Source: an uncultured Planctomycetota bacterium (GTDB taxonomy: Bacteria; Planctomycetota; Planctomycetia; Pirellulales; UBA1268). Taken from it: 9,578 bases of DNA. Where the stretch lies: the NCBI GenBank assembly GCA_905477565.1, contig CAJQGO010000228.1, positions 1 to 9,578 on the forward strand, read 5' to 3'. The notes under the pieces were generated by a model, which saw only the letters and a program-made list of their open reading frames with translations, did not search any database and was not told the DNA's origin. Shown here one piece after another: positions 1 through 6,226 of the stretch (position 1 is the stretch's first letter; every line of letters begins with the position of its first letter). Both the position numbers and the translations under genes were made by a program.

Positions 1-566
1 ATTGTTGCGGCCATCATTCGTTCGGCAAGCACTGCTGGCTCCAAACCAGACATTTCTGCGAGCGCTCGTGCAACTAACGTTCTCGATACGCCAACGCGGC
101 AGCCCCCAGTTAACAGTTTGTGCCAGACAATTCGTTCACGGGGCGTCAACCGTTTCCATGTTTCCTCAACGACCTGTCGTTTATGGCTGTCCGGCTTTCC
201 CTTGAGTCCACGTATTGTTTCTTCGAAGCAACGAGAGAGCGATAGCGGTTCAGTGCTGTGGTTCTGGTTACCCGATTCATCTGTAGGTTGGTCCGGTAAG
301 ATGAGGGCGAGTGTCTCGGCAAGGTCGCCAACGTGAACATAGCTTTCTTCAACTAACCAGAGCGGAAGTTCGGCAAATTCTGCAGCCCACGCTCTGAGTA
401 ATCGTGTCGATACAGCCCGCAGTTGTTTGGCTCCACACAGCACTCTCAGCCCACATGCAGCGTCTTCAGGAGGAGCCGACACAAAGTACTCTTTCAGAGC
501 TTCAATCTTTTGGTTTGTGCTGGTAGTGCCATCCAGTTTCCAATACAGATCAGAGAAGCGTTTCAT
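1..566 (-). CDS. ATP-dependent DNA ligase, exonuclease-associated family (N-terminal part, cut by window edge)
   Basis: The frame is open from an ATG at 566 to the window edge, giving 188 residues. The protein begins MKRFSDLYWKLDGTTSTNQK and continues with an acidic/aliphatic helical region and a segment around residues 135-175 (ETWKRLTPRERIVWHKLLTGG, then CRVGVSRTLVARALAE). This is the DNA-binding N-terminal domain of the bacterial ATP-dependent ligases that travel with a beta-CASP exonuclease (the PP_1105-like family). The nucleotidyltransferase domain with the KxDG lysine should lie beyond the edge, so catalysis cannot be checked here. The ligase would seal nicks in DNA with ATP, as a repair accessory to the NAD-dependent LigA. 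Its ATG overlaps the TGA of the exonuclease by four bases (ATGA), which points to one mRNA and coupled translation. The family assignment is from remembered motifs and from the neighbour; I am fairly sure of it. Confidence 0.85.
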   Translation of the reverse strand, partial: MKRFSDLYWKLDGTTSTNQKIEALKEYFVSAPPEDAACGLRVLCGAKQLRAVSTRLLRAWAAEFAELPLWLVEESYVHVGDLAETLALILPDQPTDESGNQNHSTEPLSLSRCFEETIRGLKGKPDSHKRQVVEETWKRLTPRERIVWHKLLTGGCRVGVSRTLVARALAEMSGLEPAVLAERMMAAT

Positions 567-1651
567 TGGGCAGCCTCTGCATCTTTGTTGTCAGTATTGG
601 TAGGTTCACGAGTGATTGCCTGAAGCTCTGGGGCATCTTCGTCTGTGTCACCATCATCAGGATTTGTTTCACCAACAAAACGTGTTGCAAGTACCTCGGC
701 ATTGAGTCCTTGTTCTGTAAGCAATCGTGCGACTATGTCTGTAAAACCGTGAGTAACAAGGACTCGTTGTGCACCTGAAGATTGAACCGCCTGCATAAGG
801 TCTGGATAGTCCACGTGGTCAGACAGGATGAAGCCCTTCGGAATTCCACGTCGTCGACGGACGCCACGAAGAAGCATCCAGCCAGATACCATGGCAATAG
901 ATGTCTCGCCAAAGCGATTGATCCAGGTTGTCGCTGCAGCACTTGGCGGAGCAATAACAATTCCACGCCCTCCGCCTATTTTTCGGCTATGCGGTGGTAT
1001 TCGATTTATCGGTGGAAGTCGTACGCCGCTTGCCCGATAGGCTTCAACAAGTTTCATCACGGCCCCATGTCCGTATATTGGTCCGATTGATGGATCGAGT
1101 AATGAGGCAAGCCGCTGTGCCTTGCCAAGTGCATACGCCAACAACACGCTGGTACGTCCAGAGTCTGCGTTTGCTTTCCACCATGCATTTATTTCGTGAG
1201 CAACTGTTTCTGGAGCAGGCCAACGGTACACAGGTAGACCAAAGGTGCTTTCCGTTACAAAAACATCACACGGAACGGACTCAAAACAGTCACATGTCGA
1301 ATCATCCTGGAGTTTGTAATCACCAGTTACGACCCAGGTTATCCCCCGGTGACTCACTCGAACTTGTGAGGAACCCAAAAGATGGCCTGCTGGATGGAGT
1401 GAAATATCAACTCCATTTATAGAAAGATGCTCGTTATATTTTAGAGTGTCGATGACTGCCTGGCTGCCCATGCGGGTACGCAAGACATGCTTGCCAGGTG
1501 CAGCGCAAAGGTAACGATCACTGCCCGGCCGAGCATGATCGGCGTGGGCGTGGGTGATAACGGCATGAGATACTGGTCGCCAGGGATCGATATAAAAATT
1601 ACCGACCGCGCAGAAGAGTCCGTTGGGCGTGATTTCAAGAAGATCGGGCAC
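563..1651 (-). CDS. Ligase-associated DNA exonuclease (metallo-beta-lactamase/beta-CASP fold)
   Basis: This 362-residue protein has the metal-binding signature of the metallo-beta-lactamase fold: HAHADH (residues 34-39), HPAGH (86-90), TGDYK with Asp111, and the TESTFGLP segment (133-140). The beta-CASP part carries YALGKAQR (173-180), SDH (277-279) and THG (300-302). The whole pattern, including DPWRPV and INAWW, matches the 'putative exonuclease, DNA ligase-associated' family; a Pseudomonas relative is reported to be a manganese-dependent DNA nuclease. It presumably trims DNA ends for the overlapping ligase. The start is GTG at 1651, supported by AGGAGG (1668-1663, minus) 11 bases upstream. 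Residues 329-362 form a hydrophilic tail with a strongly acidic patch (332-339); this is absent from the catalytic core as I remember it and probably disordered. An mRNA 3'-processing role, as in eukaryotic relatives of the fold, is less likely given the ligase partner. Confidence 0.92.
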   Translation of the reverse strand: MPDLLEITPNGLFCAVGNFYIDPWRPVSHAVITHAHADHARPGSDRYLCAAPGKHVLRTRMGSQAVIDTLKYNEHLSINGVDISLHPAGHLLGSSQVRVSHRGITWVVTGDYKLQDDSTCDCFESVPCDVFVTESTFGLPVYRWPAPETVAHEINAWWKANADSGRTSVLLAYALGKAQRLASLLDPSIGPIYGHGAVMKLVEAYRASGVRLPPINRIPPHSRKIGGGRGIVIAPPSAAATTWINRFGETSIAMVSGWMLLRGVRRRRGIPKGFILSDHVDYPDLMQAVQSSGAQRVLVTHGFTDIVARLLTEQGLNAEVLATRFVGETNPDDGDTDEDAPELQAITREPTNTDNKDAEAAQ

Positions 1652-1658
1652 GGTGAGT

Positions 1659-1681
1659 TGAGCCTCCTGTCAGGTGGCTCA
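1659..1681 (-). promoter_or_regulatory. Near-perfect palindrome containing the exonuclease ribosome binding site
   Basis: Bases 1659-1664 (tgagcc) are the exact reverse complement of 1676-1681 (ggctca), and 1666-1669 (cctg) of 1671-1674 (cagg). Only the position pair 1665/1675 (T/T) is mismatched. In the minus-strand transcript this folds as six pairs, an A-A mismatch, two or more further pairs and a loop of about five bases. The AGGAGG ribosome binding site of the exonuclease lies in the 3' arm, so the hairpin would hide it. The palindrome starts 17 bases after the stop codon of the small exported-protein gene. It could therefore be a translational switch, a protein-binding operator, or an attenuator between the two genes. 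There is no U-tract, so a simple intrinsic terminator is less likely. Confidence 0.5.
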
Positions 1682-1697
1682 CTGATTTCCGTCCTGT

Positions 1698-2039
1698 TCA
1701 GCGATACGCTGCATTGCCAACAGCCGGGAATCGATAGCCACCGAATCCAAATGGAGCGTAGCGTGGCCAGTCGCCTTGGGCGACCCCCGGCTCTGTTCCG
1801 TACATTTTCCACGTCGGCGTCCGCGGTATCGTCGGCGGAACATAATAGCGAGGCCGGCCCTCAATTCCAGTGACATATGGGCTTGCCCCCGGTTTGTAAG
1901 GTGCTTGATTTCTGGGAGTTCGAGAATTCTGGTAGCTCGATGATTTTGTCTTCCTCCAGCGAGCAGCTTCAGCGGATGAAGCAATGCAGGCAGTCGTCAG
2001 GAGTGTAAGAATCACAAAAGATGGTTTTTTAAAATTCAT
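1698..2039 (-). CDS. Small exported protein of unknown function
   Basis: The frame gives 113 residues. The N-terminus is a convincing signal peptide: basic MNFKKPS, a hydrophobic core around FVILTLLTTACIA (residues 8-20) and a likely signal peptidase I site after AEA (residues 23-25). Cys18 follows TTA, which is not a good lipobox, so a lipoprotein is possible but less likely. The mature part of about 88 residues is basic and rich in Pro, Tyr, Arg and Gly, with no predicted enzyme motif and no second membrane segment; it ends with an aromatic/glycine-rich stretch (PFGFGGYRFP, 96-105). I do not recognise the family. Ribosome binding before the ATG is weak. It lies 46 bases upstream of the exonuclease on the same strand and might share its transcript, but the composition does not suggest a repair role. 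Several other open frames overlap this stretch; the signal peptide is the main reason for choosing this one. Confidence 0.6.
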   Translation of the reverse strand: MNFKKPSFVILTLLTTACIASSAEAARWRKTKSSSYQNSRTPRNQAPYKPGASPYVTGIEGRPRYYVPPTIPRTPTWKMYGTEPGVAQGDWPRYAPFGFGGYRFPAVGNAAYR

Positions 2040-2202
2040 GGTTTCTGGACGCCAGTATGGACGGAAATTGAATCAGTTAGAGTTTCAGAAAAAACGAGTC
2101 TCTGTAACTCTACTCGGTGAAAGATGCCAGAGGGCTGAAGGTTCAAAAAATACATTCCTACGGGGCCGGTCGTATGGTTTATCTGTTTTATGAGGACATC
2201 CC

Positions 2203-2238
2203 GCGAGCATGCATGTCTGCGCGAGCATGCATATCTGA
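2203..2238. repeat. 18-bp tandem duplication in the phosphatase/exported-protein gap
   Basis: Two adjacent 18-base units, 2203-2220 and 2221-2238, both start gcgagcatgcat and differ only at unit positions 13 (g/a) and 18 (c/a), so 16 of 18 bases agree. Each unit contains the self-complementary GCATGC. The repeat lies in the 232-base stretch between the phosphatase stop (2272) and the small exported-protein start (2039), about 165 bases upstream of that start. It may be a chance slippage product or a pair of protein-binding sites for transcription of the exported-protein/exonuclease/ligase group. No convincing gene was seen elsewhere in this gap. Confidence 0.7.
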
Positions 2239-2271
2239 TTGGTTTCATGTTCCTGATGGTCAGTCACTTGA

Positions 2272-3873
2272 TCACGCGTCCTCTTTTTGTGGTCCAGCCC
2301 ACCGAATCCGCACAGGCATGTCGAATGCCTTCTCAAAAAGATCAGTTCTCCGCTCTGCGCCCCAGATATCAACTTGAGGGTTGGCGTCAGACACGACAAC
2401 AAGATTTGCACCATCGTTATCAATACTGGCGAGCACATCTTTTACTTGCTGTGATCGACTTCGATCGAGGCCCCCAGCGAGTCGTAAGATAGCCGCCATG
2501 CTCCGAACCCGCTGTTGGTCATCAGAGGAAAGTCGTGAAAAGTTCTGATGTTTTTTCTTAGGGAATGCTCCACGATGGTAGCGAGCGATGTTTGCAATCA
2601 TCTCAAGATCCGGCCCTAATATTCCTGGGAGTCGACTGTTCCGTATGAGGTGGTAGCTGTGCTTGTGGTGTTGGTCATAGTTGATGACATACCCAACATC
2701 TTGCAGCCGTGCGGCTGTTTCAAGAAGTTTTCGGTCAGTTGGAAGAAGCTTGAGTGGTGAGGCAAGTTGGTCGTAAATTCTTCCAGCTAATGCCGCAACA
2801 GTCCGGCCATGCTCCAATTCACCAGAGCATGCCTCTGCAAGCCGCTCAACGGCCCGTTCACTTTCAGCAGGGTCGTTTGTCTCCCCGCCAAAATACTCGT
2901 CCACCATCTCGCGGATGAGCCCGTCTCGAACTCCTCGGGTATGTACCAGGATCGTATTGACTCGAAATCGTTTGAGCAAACCATCAATAATCGAGAGACC
3001 GGCAATAATGATATCAGCCCTGTCAGATGACATGCCTGCCATTGATTTACGCGATCGAAGCGACATTTTCTTGAGTTGATCAAGAAGATGCCGGAGTTCT
3101 GCGTGGGAAACCTTGTAGCCAGCGACCGGGATGTCGGCCTCCTTCTTTGAGGCCATGACCAACTCTGCGAGGGTGGTAAAGGTGCCACCGGAGCCAACAA
3201 GGAAATGAGGTGCAAACAGAGGCCGGCTCGTCTCGCGCTTGAGGCATCCCGTAATTTCTTTGTCGAGCTTAATAAGCCCTTGCTGAAATTCGACGCCTTC
3301 AGCCCCGCTTCCAATTCCACATCGTTCTGTAAGCCTCACAGCACCAAGTGGTGTAGAGAAAATGGATTCCACCAGCGATCCGGTGGCGAAGACAACTTCT
3401 GTGCTGCCGCCTCCGATATCAGCAATGACAATGTTTTTTCCATTCAGGTCGAAGGCATGCTGAACGCTGGAGAAGGCAAGTCGAGCCTCTCGTTCTCCAG
3501 AGATTACTTCAACATTGAGGCCAACTTCCTTTTGTATTCGCCGGCAAAATTCGGATCCGTTCGTAGCTTCACGAACAGCACATGTGGCAATCGTACGCAG
3601 TGCTGAAACCTGATACCCAGCAGCGATTTGCTTGAATGTCGCAAGAGCGTCAAGGGTTCTGGCCATCGCATCGTCATCAAGTCGTCCGTCAGAAGAGATG
3701 CTGCGAGCGAGTCGTGTCGGTTCCCGTTCCTCGTCGAGAATTCGGTAACTACTTCCTCGAAATACCTCAGCAACCAGAAGTCGTACGCTGTTGCTGCCGA
3801 TATCAATCCCGGCTAGGCGGCTTGCCATCTCTGTGTTGAGGTAGATTTGTTTTTGATCAGGTGGGCTGGTCAT
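2272..3873 (-). CDS. ppx: Ppx/GppA-family exopolyphosphatase / guanosine pentaphosphate phosphatase
   Basis: From the ATG at 3873 the protein has 533 residues, close to the long (Ppx with C-terminal domain) form of the family. The sugar kinase/Hsp70-type ATPase core shows GIDIGSNS (22-29, phosphate loop 1), ISGEREAR (124-131, with the expected catalytic Glu), ADIGGGSTE (151-159, phosphate loop 2) and LVGSGGT (225-231). A C-terminal HD-like domain follows with ARLQDVG (388-394), HHKHS (402-406) and RYHRG (431-435). Such enzymes release phosphate from polyphosphate and/or convert pppGpp to ppGpp in the cytoplasm. The canonical His of the HD pair is Gln here (LQD). Three starts are possible: GTG at 3903 (543 residues), ATG at 3873 and ATG at 3828. 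I prefer 3873 because a TATGAT box at 3923-3918 would leave 3903 almost no leader and GAAG lies just upstream of 3873; 3828 remains possible because conservation begins there. Polyphosphatase versus pppGpp activity cannot be separated by sequence. Confidence 0.92.
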   Translation of the reverse strand: MTSPPDQKQIYLNTEMASRLAGIDIGSNSVRLLVAEVFRGSSYRILDEEREPTRLARSISSDGRLDDDAMARTLDALATFKQIAAGYQVSALRTIATCAVREATNGSEFCRRIQKEVGLNVEVISGEREARLAFSSVQHAFDLNGKNIVIADIGGGSTEVVFATGSLVESIFSTPLGAVRLTERCGIGSGAEGVEFQQGLIKLDKEITGCLKRETSRPLFAPHFLVGSGGTFTTLAELVMASKKEADIPVAGYKVSHAELRHLLDQLKKMSLRSRKSMAGMSSDRADIIIAGLSIIDGLLKRFRVNTILVHTRGVRDGLIREMVDEYFGGETNDPAESERAVERLAEACSGELEHGRTVAALAGRIYDQLASPLKLLPTDRKLLETAARLQDVGYVINYDQHHKHSYHLIRNSRLPGILGPDLEMIANIARYHRGAFPKKKHQNFSRLSSDDQQRVRSMAAILRLAGGLDRSRSQQVKDVLASIDNDGANLVVVSDANPQVDIWGAERRTDLFEKAFDMPVRIRWAGPQKEDA

Positions 3874-3917
3874 TGAAGCTTCAACTCGAAAGAAAAAAAT
3901 CACTCTCAGGTTTTTCT

Positions 3918-3972
3918 ATCATACTCGGAGGGCCATTGCCGCTGATTGGGTTGCACTTCTAGTTCGTATGAT
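3918..3972. promoter_or_regulatory. Candidate divergent promoters between the phosphatase and ribF
   Basis: The interval between the two divergent genes contains GTATGAT facing both ways: on the minus strand at 3924-3918 and on the plus strand at 3966-3972. Each gives a TATGAT box (five of six matches to TATAAT). On the plus strand TTGGGT at 3946-3951 is a weak -35 candidate with a short 15-base spacer; no good -35 was seen for the minus strand. Planctomycete promoters are poorly known, so this rests on general sigma-70 rules. No FMN riboswitch was recognised ahead of ribF. Confidence 0.35.
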
Positions 3973-4023
3973 TTCAACTCATGCTATCTCACACCAATTT
4001 ACCGCTTTCTGTAATTTTCACAC

Positions 4024-5025
4024 GTGACACGAACATTTCCAGGAACTGTCTTTAGCAACCGCGAGGGTGTAACGTTGCCTGAAAATGGCTGTGGGATCAC
4101 AGTTGGAAACTTTGACGGTGTACATCTTGGGCATCGGGAAATTGTCGCGAGGCTGATCAGTTTGGTTCAGTCGCGCGGCCTGCCGGCCGTCGCGTTGACG
4201 TTTGATCCCCATCCTGCAGAGTTGCTTCACCCAGGGCTTGCGAGACATTTTTTAACAACGACACGACGTCGTGCAGAACTTCTGCTCTCCCTGGGCTTAG
4301 ATGCAGTGTTTGTTCTCAATACGACACAAGAGTTATTAAATCTCTCGGCCGAAGAATTCTATAGCGAGGTGCTCTGTCGGCGTTTTCGTCCGGCTGCTAT
4401 TGCTGAGGGTGAGGATTTCCATTTTGGGCACAATCGACAGGGGACGTTATCAGATCTGCAGCGTTGGGCTGATAGAGATTCAATTGCGTTGACAGCCGTC
4501 ACGCCTGTACAGATTGCTGGGACTGCCGTGTCGAGTTCGAGGATTCGTGGTTTGTTAGAAGAAGGAAATGTGGCAGACGCGAACGATTTACTTGTTTTGC
4601 CATACAGGGTAGAGGGGCAGGTTGTGGAAGGGCAAAGACGTGGCAAGGCCCTTGGTTTCCCGACAGCAAATCTTGGGAACGTGCACACGTTGGTTCCTCA
4701 TGACGGTGTCTACGCTGGAGTGGCTACGACAGCTTCTGGTGCCCGGTATGGGGCAGCAATTCATGTAGGCAAAAACCTCACGTTCAGCGCTACGGAAAGG
4801 ACTATAGAAGTTCATCTACTTGGCTTCACGGGTGATCTTTACGGCCAATTGCTGCAGGTAGAATTTTTTCAACGCCTGCGGTCAACCGAAAAATTTGATG
4901 GAGTTGAGGCACTTAGAGAGCAACTTCATGCGGATGTTGTGCACGTCGAATCCCTGTCCCGGCTGAATGTAGGAAAACCGCAGACTCAAGGAGTTTCACT
5001 CTCTTCAACGCGTTTTTCCGGGTAA
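4024..5025 (+). CDS. ribF: Bifunctional riboflavin kinase / FAD synthetase
   Basis: This 333-residue cytoplasmic enzyme would phosphorylate riboflavin to FMN and adenylylate FMN to FAD. The N-terminal adenylyltransferase domain shows GNFDGVHLGH (28-37), TFDPHP (59-64), EGEDFHFGHNRQG (128-140) and VSSSRIR (169-175, the usual ISSTRIR). The C-terminal riboflavin kinase domain shows GKALGFPTANL (207-217, with the Mg/nucleotide-binding TAN), IEVHLLGF (261-268, with the catalytic Glu262) and LRSTEKFDG (285-293). The segment normally reading NPTF is NLTF (251-254), an unusual Pro-to-Leu change. Residues from about 313 are a non-conserved tail. The start is GTG at 4024; a stop at 4012-4014 excludes a longer protein, and no clear ribosome binding site precedes it. 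It is followed after 71 bases by nrnA, a pairing consistent with the infB-rbfA-nrnA-truB-ribF neighbourhoods of many bacteria. Confidence 0.95.
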   Translation: MTRTFPGTVFSNREGVTLPENGCGITVGNFDGVHLGHREIVARLISLVQSRGLPAVALTFDPHPAELLHPGLARHFLTTTRRRAELLLSLGLDAVFVLNTTQELLNLSAEEFYSEVLCRRFRPAAIAEGEDFHFGHNRQGTLSDLQRWADRDSIALTAVTPVQIAGTAVSSSRIRGLLEEGNVADANDLLVLPYRVEGQVVEGQRRGKALGFPTANLGNVHTLVPHDGVYAGVATTASGARYGAAIHVGKNLTFSATERTIEVHLLGFTGDLYGQLLQVEFFQRLRSTEKFDGVEALREQLHADVVHVESLSRLNVGKPQTQGVSLSSTRFSG

Positions 5026-5044
5026 ACTAACAATTCTAGTTTTT
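5024..5044 (+). terminator. Weak hairpin with T-tract at the end of ribF
   Basis: Bases 5024-5029 (aaacta) pair with 5037-5042 (tagttt) around a seven-base loop, and the 3' arm runs into a five-T tract (5040-5044). The hairpin overlaps the ribF stop codon. The stem has only one G-C pair, so it is a poor intrinsic terminator at best, and ribF and nrnA may still share a transcript. Confidence 0.25.
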
Positions 5045-5084
5045 GTAAAAATGTCCGAAGTTGGCTGCGTCCGTGTTTCACTCA

Positions 5085-5090
5085 AAGGAA
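5085..5090 (+). promoter_or_regulatory. Ribosome binding site that sets the nrnA start
   Basis: AAGGAA lies six bases before the ATG at 5097. This favours 5097 over the in-frame TTG at 5061, which would add twelve residues unlike the family and has no such site. Confidence 0.7.
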
Positions 5091-5096
5091 AATTCC

Positions 5097-6095
5097 ATGC
5101 GCCTCGATTGGTCTGCGTTTCTCAAAGTTCTTGATGAGTCAGAGCGAGTTGTGCTCACAAGTCATGTTCGGCCTGACTGTGATGCGCTTGGTAGCGAGTT
5201 AGGAATGGCCGGGATTCTCGAGGCTGTGGGCAAGGATGTCCGTATCGTCAACGCACAGGAGACGCCAGCCAATCTTCTGTGGATTGATCCCCAGCATAAA
5301 TTGGAGTCATTAGCGAAAGGTGTTACACCAGCTGATCTCGATGATCGTGATCTGCTCATCGTTCTTGATACGAGTGCATGGGCGCAGCTTGGAGCAATGG
5401 GAGAAGTGCTCAAGCGACGGCGGGAACGTGTGGTCGTTGTTGACCATCATGTGAGTGAGGATGATCTTTCGGATCGTTGGTTTAAAGATACAACAGCTGA
5501 AGCCACGGCACGAATTGTGTATGAAATTGGTCTTCGTTTACGAGTTCCCCTCACTGAGTCGATTGCAACGCCACTGTACGCCGGGCTCTCAACCGATACC
5601 GGGGGATTTCGTTTTCCATCTGCAAGCGGTGAGACATTTCGTGTCGCTGCTCGTCTTGTTGATGCGGGCGCGAGTCCACCATTTATTTACCGAGAGCTTT
5701 TTGAGCAAGATACGCTTGCTCGGCTCCATCTGGTTGGCCGAACACTTGCCGGAGCACGGACCTTCAACGATGGCAACTGTATCCTTTCGACAGTTCGTCA
5801 GTCCGACATTAAAGAGGTCGGTGCCTCACCAGCTGATACCGAGGATCTTATCAACCTGACTCTTGCGGTGAAGGGAACGCAGGTTGCCGCAATTATGATT
5901 GAGCAGCCTGATAAGAGGGTGAAACTCAGCTTTCGGAGTCGTGGTGCTGCTGACTGCAGCGCTCTCGCCGGGCACTTTGGCGGCGGCGGCCATAAAGCAG
6001 CAGCTGGAGCGATTGCCACAGGGGCATTCGACGAGATTGAGAAGCAGGTAACAGACGCTGTTGATGCCGCGTGGCATGCTCTTCAGCCCGCGTGA
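5097..6095 (+). CDS. nrnA: DHH/DHHA1 phosphoesterase, NrnA-type oligoribonuclease / pAp phosphatase
   Basis: The 332-residue protein is of normal NrnA length. The DHH domain carries all manganese-binding motifs: SHVRPDCDALGS (22-33, His23, Asp27, Asp29), LDTS with Asp91, VVDHH (114-118) and YAGLSTDTGGF (161-171, Asp167). The DHHA1 substrate-binding domain has SFRSR (278-282) and the glycine-rich GHFGGGGHKAAAGA (292-305). Members degrade two- to five-base RNA remnants to mononucleotides and many also turn 3'-phosphoadenosine 5'-phosphate into AMP; this family supplies the nanoRNase in bacteria that lack Orn. The start is ATG 5097 with a good ribosome binding site. It follows ribF on the same strand. 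Whether it hydrolyses RNA, pAp or a cyclic dinucleotide-derived pGpG cannot be settled from sequence alone. Confidence 0.94.
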   Translation: MRLDWSAFLKVLDESERVVLTSHVRPDCDALGSELGMAGILEAVGKDVRIVNAQETPANLLWIDPQHKLESLAKGVTPADLDDRDLLIVLDTSAWAQLGAMGEVLKRRRERVVVVDHHVSEDDLSDRWFKDTTAEATARIVYEIGLRLRVPLTESIATPLYAGLSTDTGGFRFPSASGETFRVAARLVDAGASPPFIYRELFEQDTLARLHLVGRTLAGARTFNDGNCILSTVRQSDIKEVGASPADTEDLINLTLAVKGTQVAAIMIEQPDKRVKLSFRSRGAADCSALAGHFGGGGHKAAAGAIATGAFDEIEKQVTDAVDAAWHALQPA

Positions 6096-6214
6096 ACTTG
6101 TGCTTCTCAGCAAGTTTCCGTTGGATGACTCGGACAATACTTACATGTCAAAGGATAGGCTATTTGTAATGGTGTATCCTCACCAACATTGTAGAAATAA
6201 AGAGATTTGCGAAT

Positions 6215-6220
6215 GGAGGT
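6215..6220 (+). promoter_or_regulatory. Ribosome binding site for the Rieske gene
   Basis: GGAGGT ends six bases before GTG 6227. It is the strongest ribosome binding site in the window and fixes a GTG start. The 131-base gap between nrnA and this gene contains only weak imperfect hairpins (6096-6115 and 6170-6185) and no clear promoter. Confidence 0.75.
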
Positions 6221-6226
6221 CCGGGC

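Noticed and set aside
1441..1812. Open frame of 123 codons on the minus strand overlapping the exonuclease start and the small exported-protein gene
   Set aside because: It has no recognisable motif or signal peptide and overlaps the well-supported exonuclease in another frame.
1679..1984. Alternative 101-codon minus-strand frame over the exported-protein gene
   Set aside because: It is Arg-rich with no domain or signal sequence; the neighbouring frame at 1698-2039 has a clear signal peptide.
2203..2238. Tandem repeat considered as a CRISPR remnant
   Set aside because: Two adjacent copies without spacers and no cas genes nearby.
2036..2438. Two minus-strand open frames (2036-2248 and 2085-2438) across the phosphatase/exported-protein gap
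   Set aside because: One overlaps the phosphatase 3' end and neither shows a plausible protein composition, a ribosome binding site or a motif; they appear to be chance frames.
3904..4023. FMN riboswitch ahead of ribF
   Set aside because: The interval lacks the conserved helices and sequence blocks of the RFN element and is too short for a full one plus promoter.
5061..5096. Longer nrnA start at TTG 5061
   Set aside because: The added residues do not resemble the family and ATG 5097 has a well-placed AAGGAA.
6096..6115. Hairpin just after the nrnA stop (acttg/caagt) as a terminator
   Set aside because: The stem is only five Watson-Crick pairs with a ten-base loop and no T-tract follows; not distinguishable from chance.
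6170..6185. Small hairpin (tggtg/cacca) ahead of the Rieske gene as a regulatory element
   Set aside because: A five-pair stem in a short AT-rich gap is expected by chance, and it does not cover the ribosome binding site at 6215-6220.
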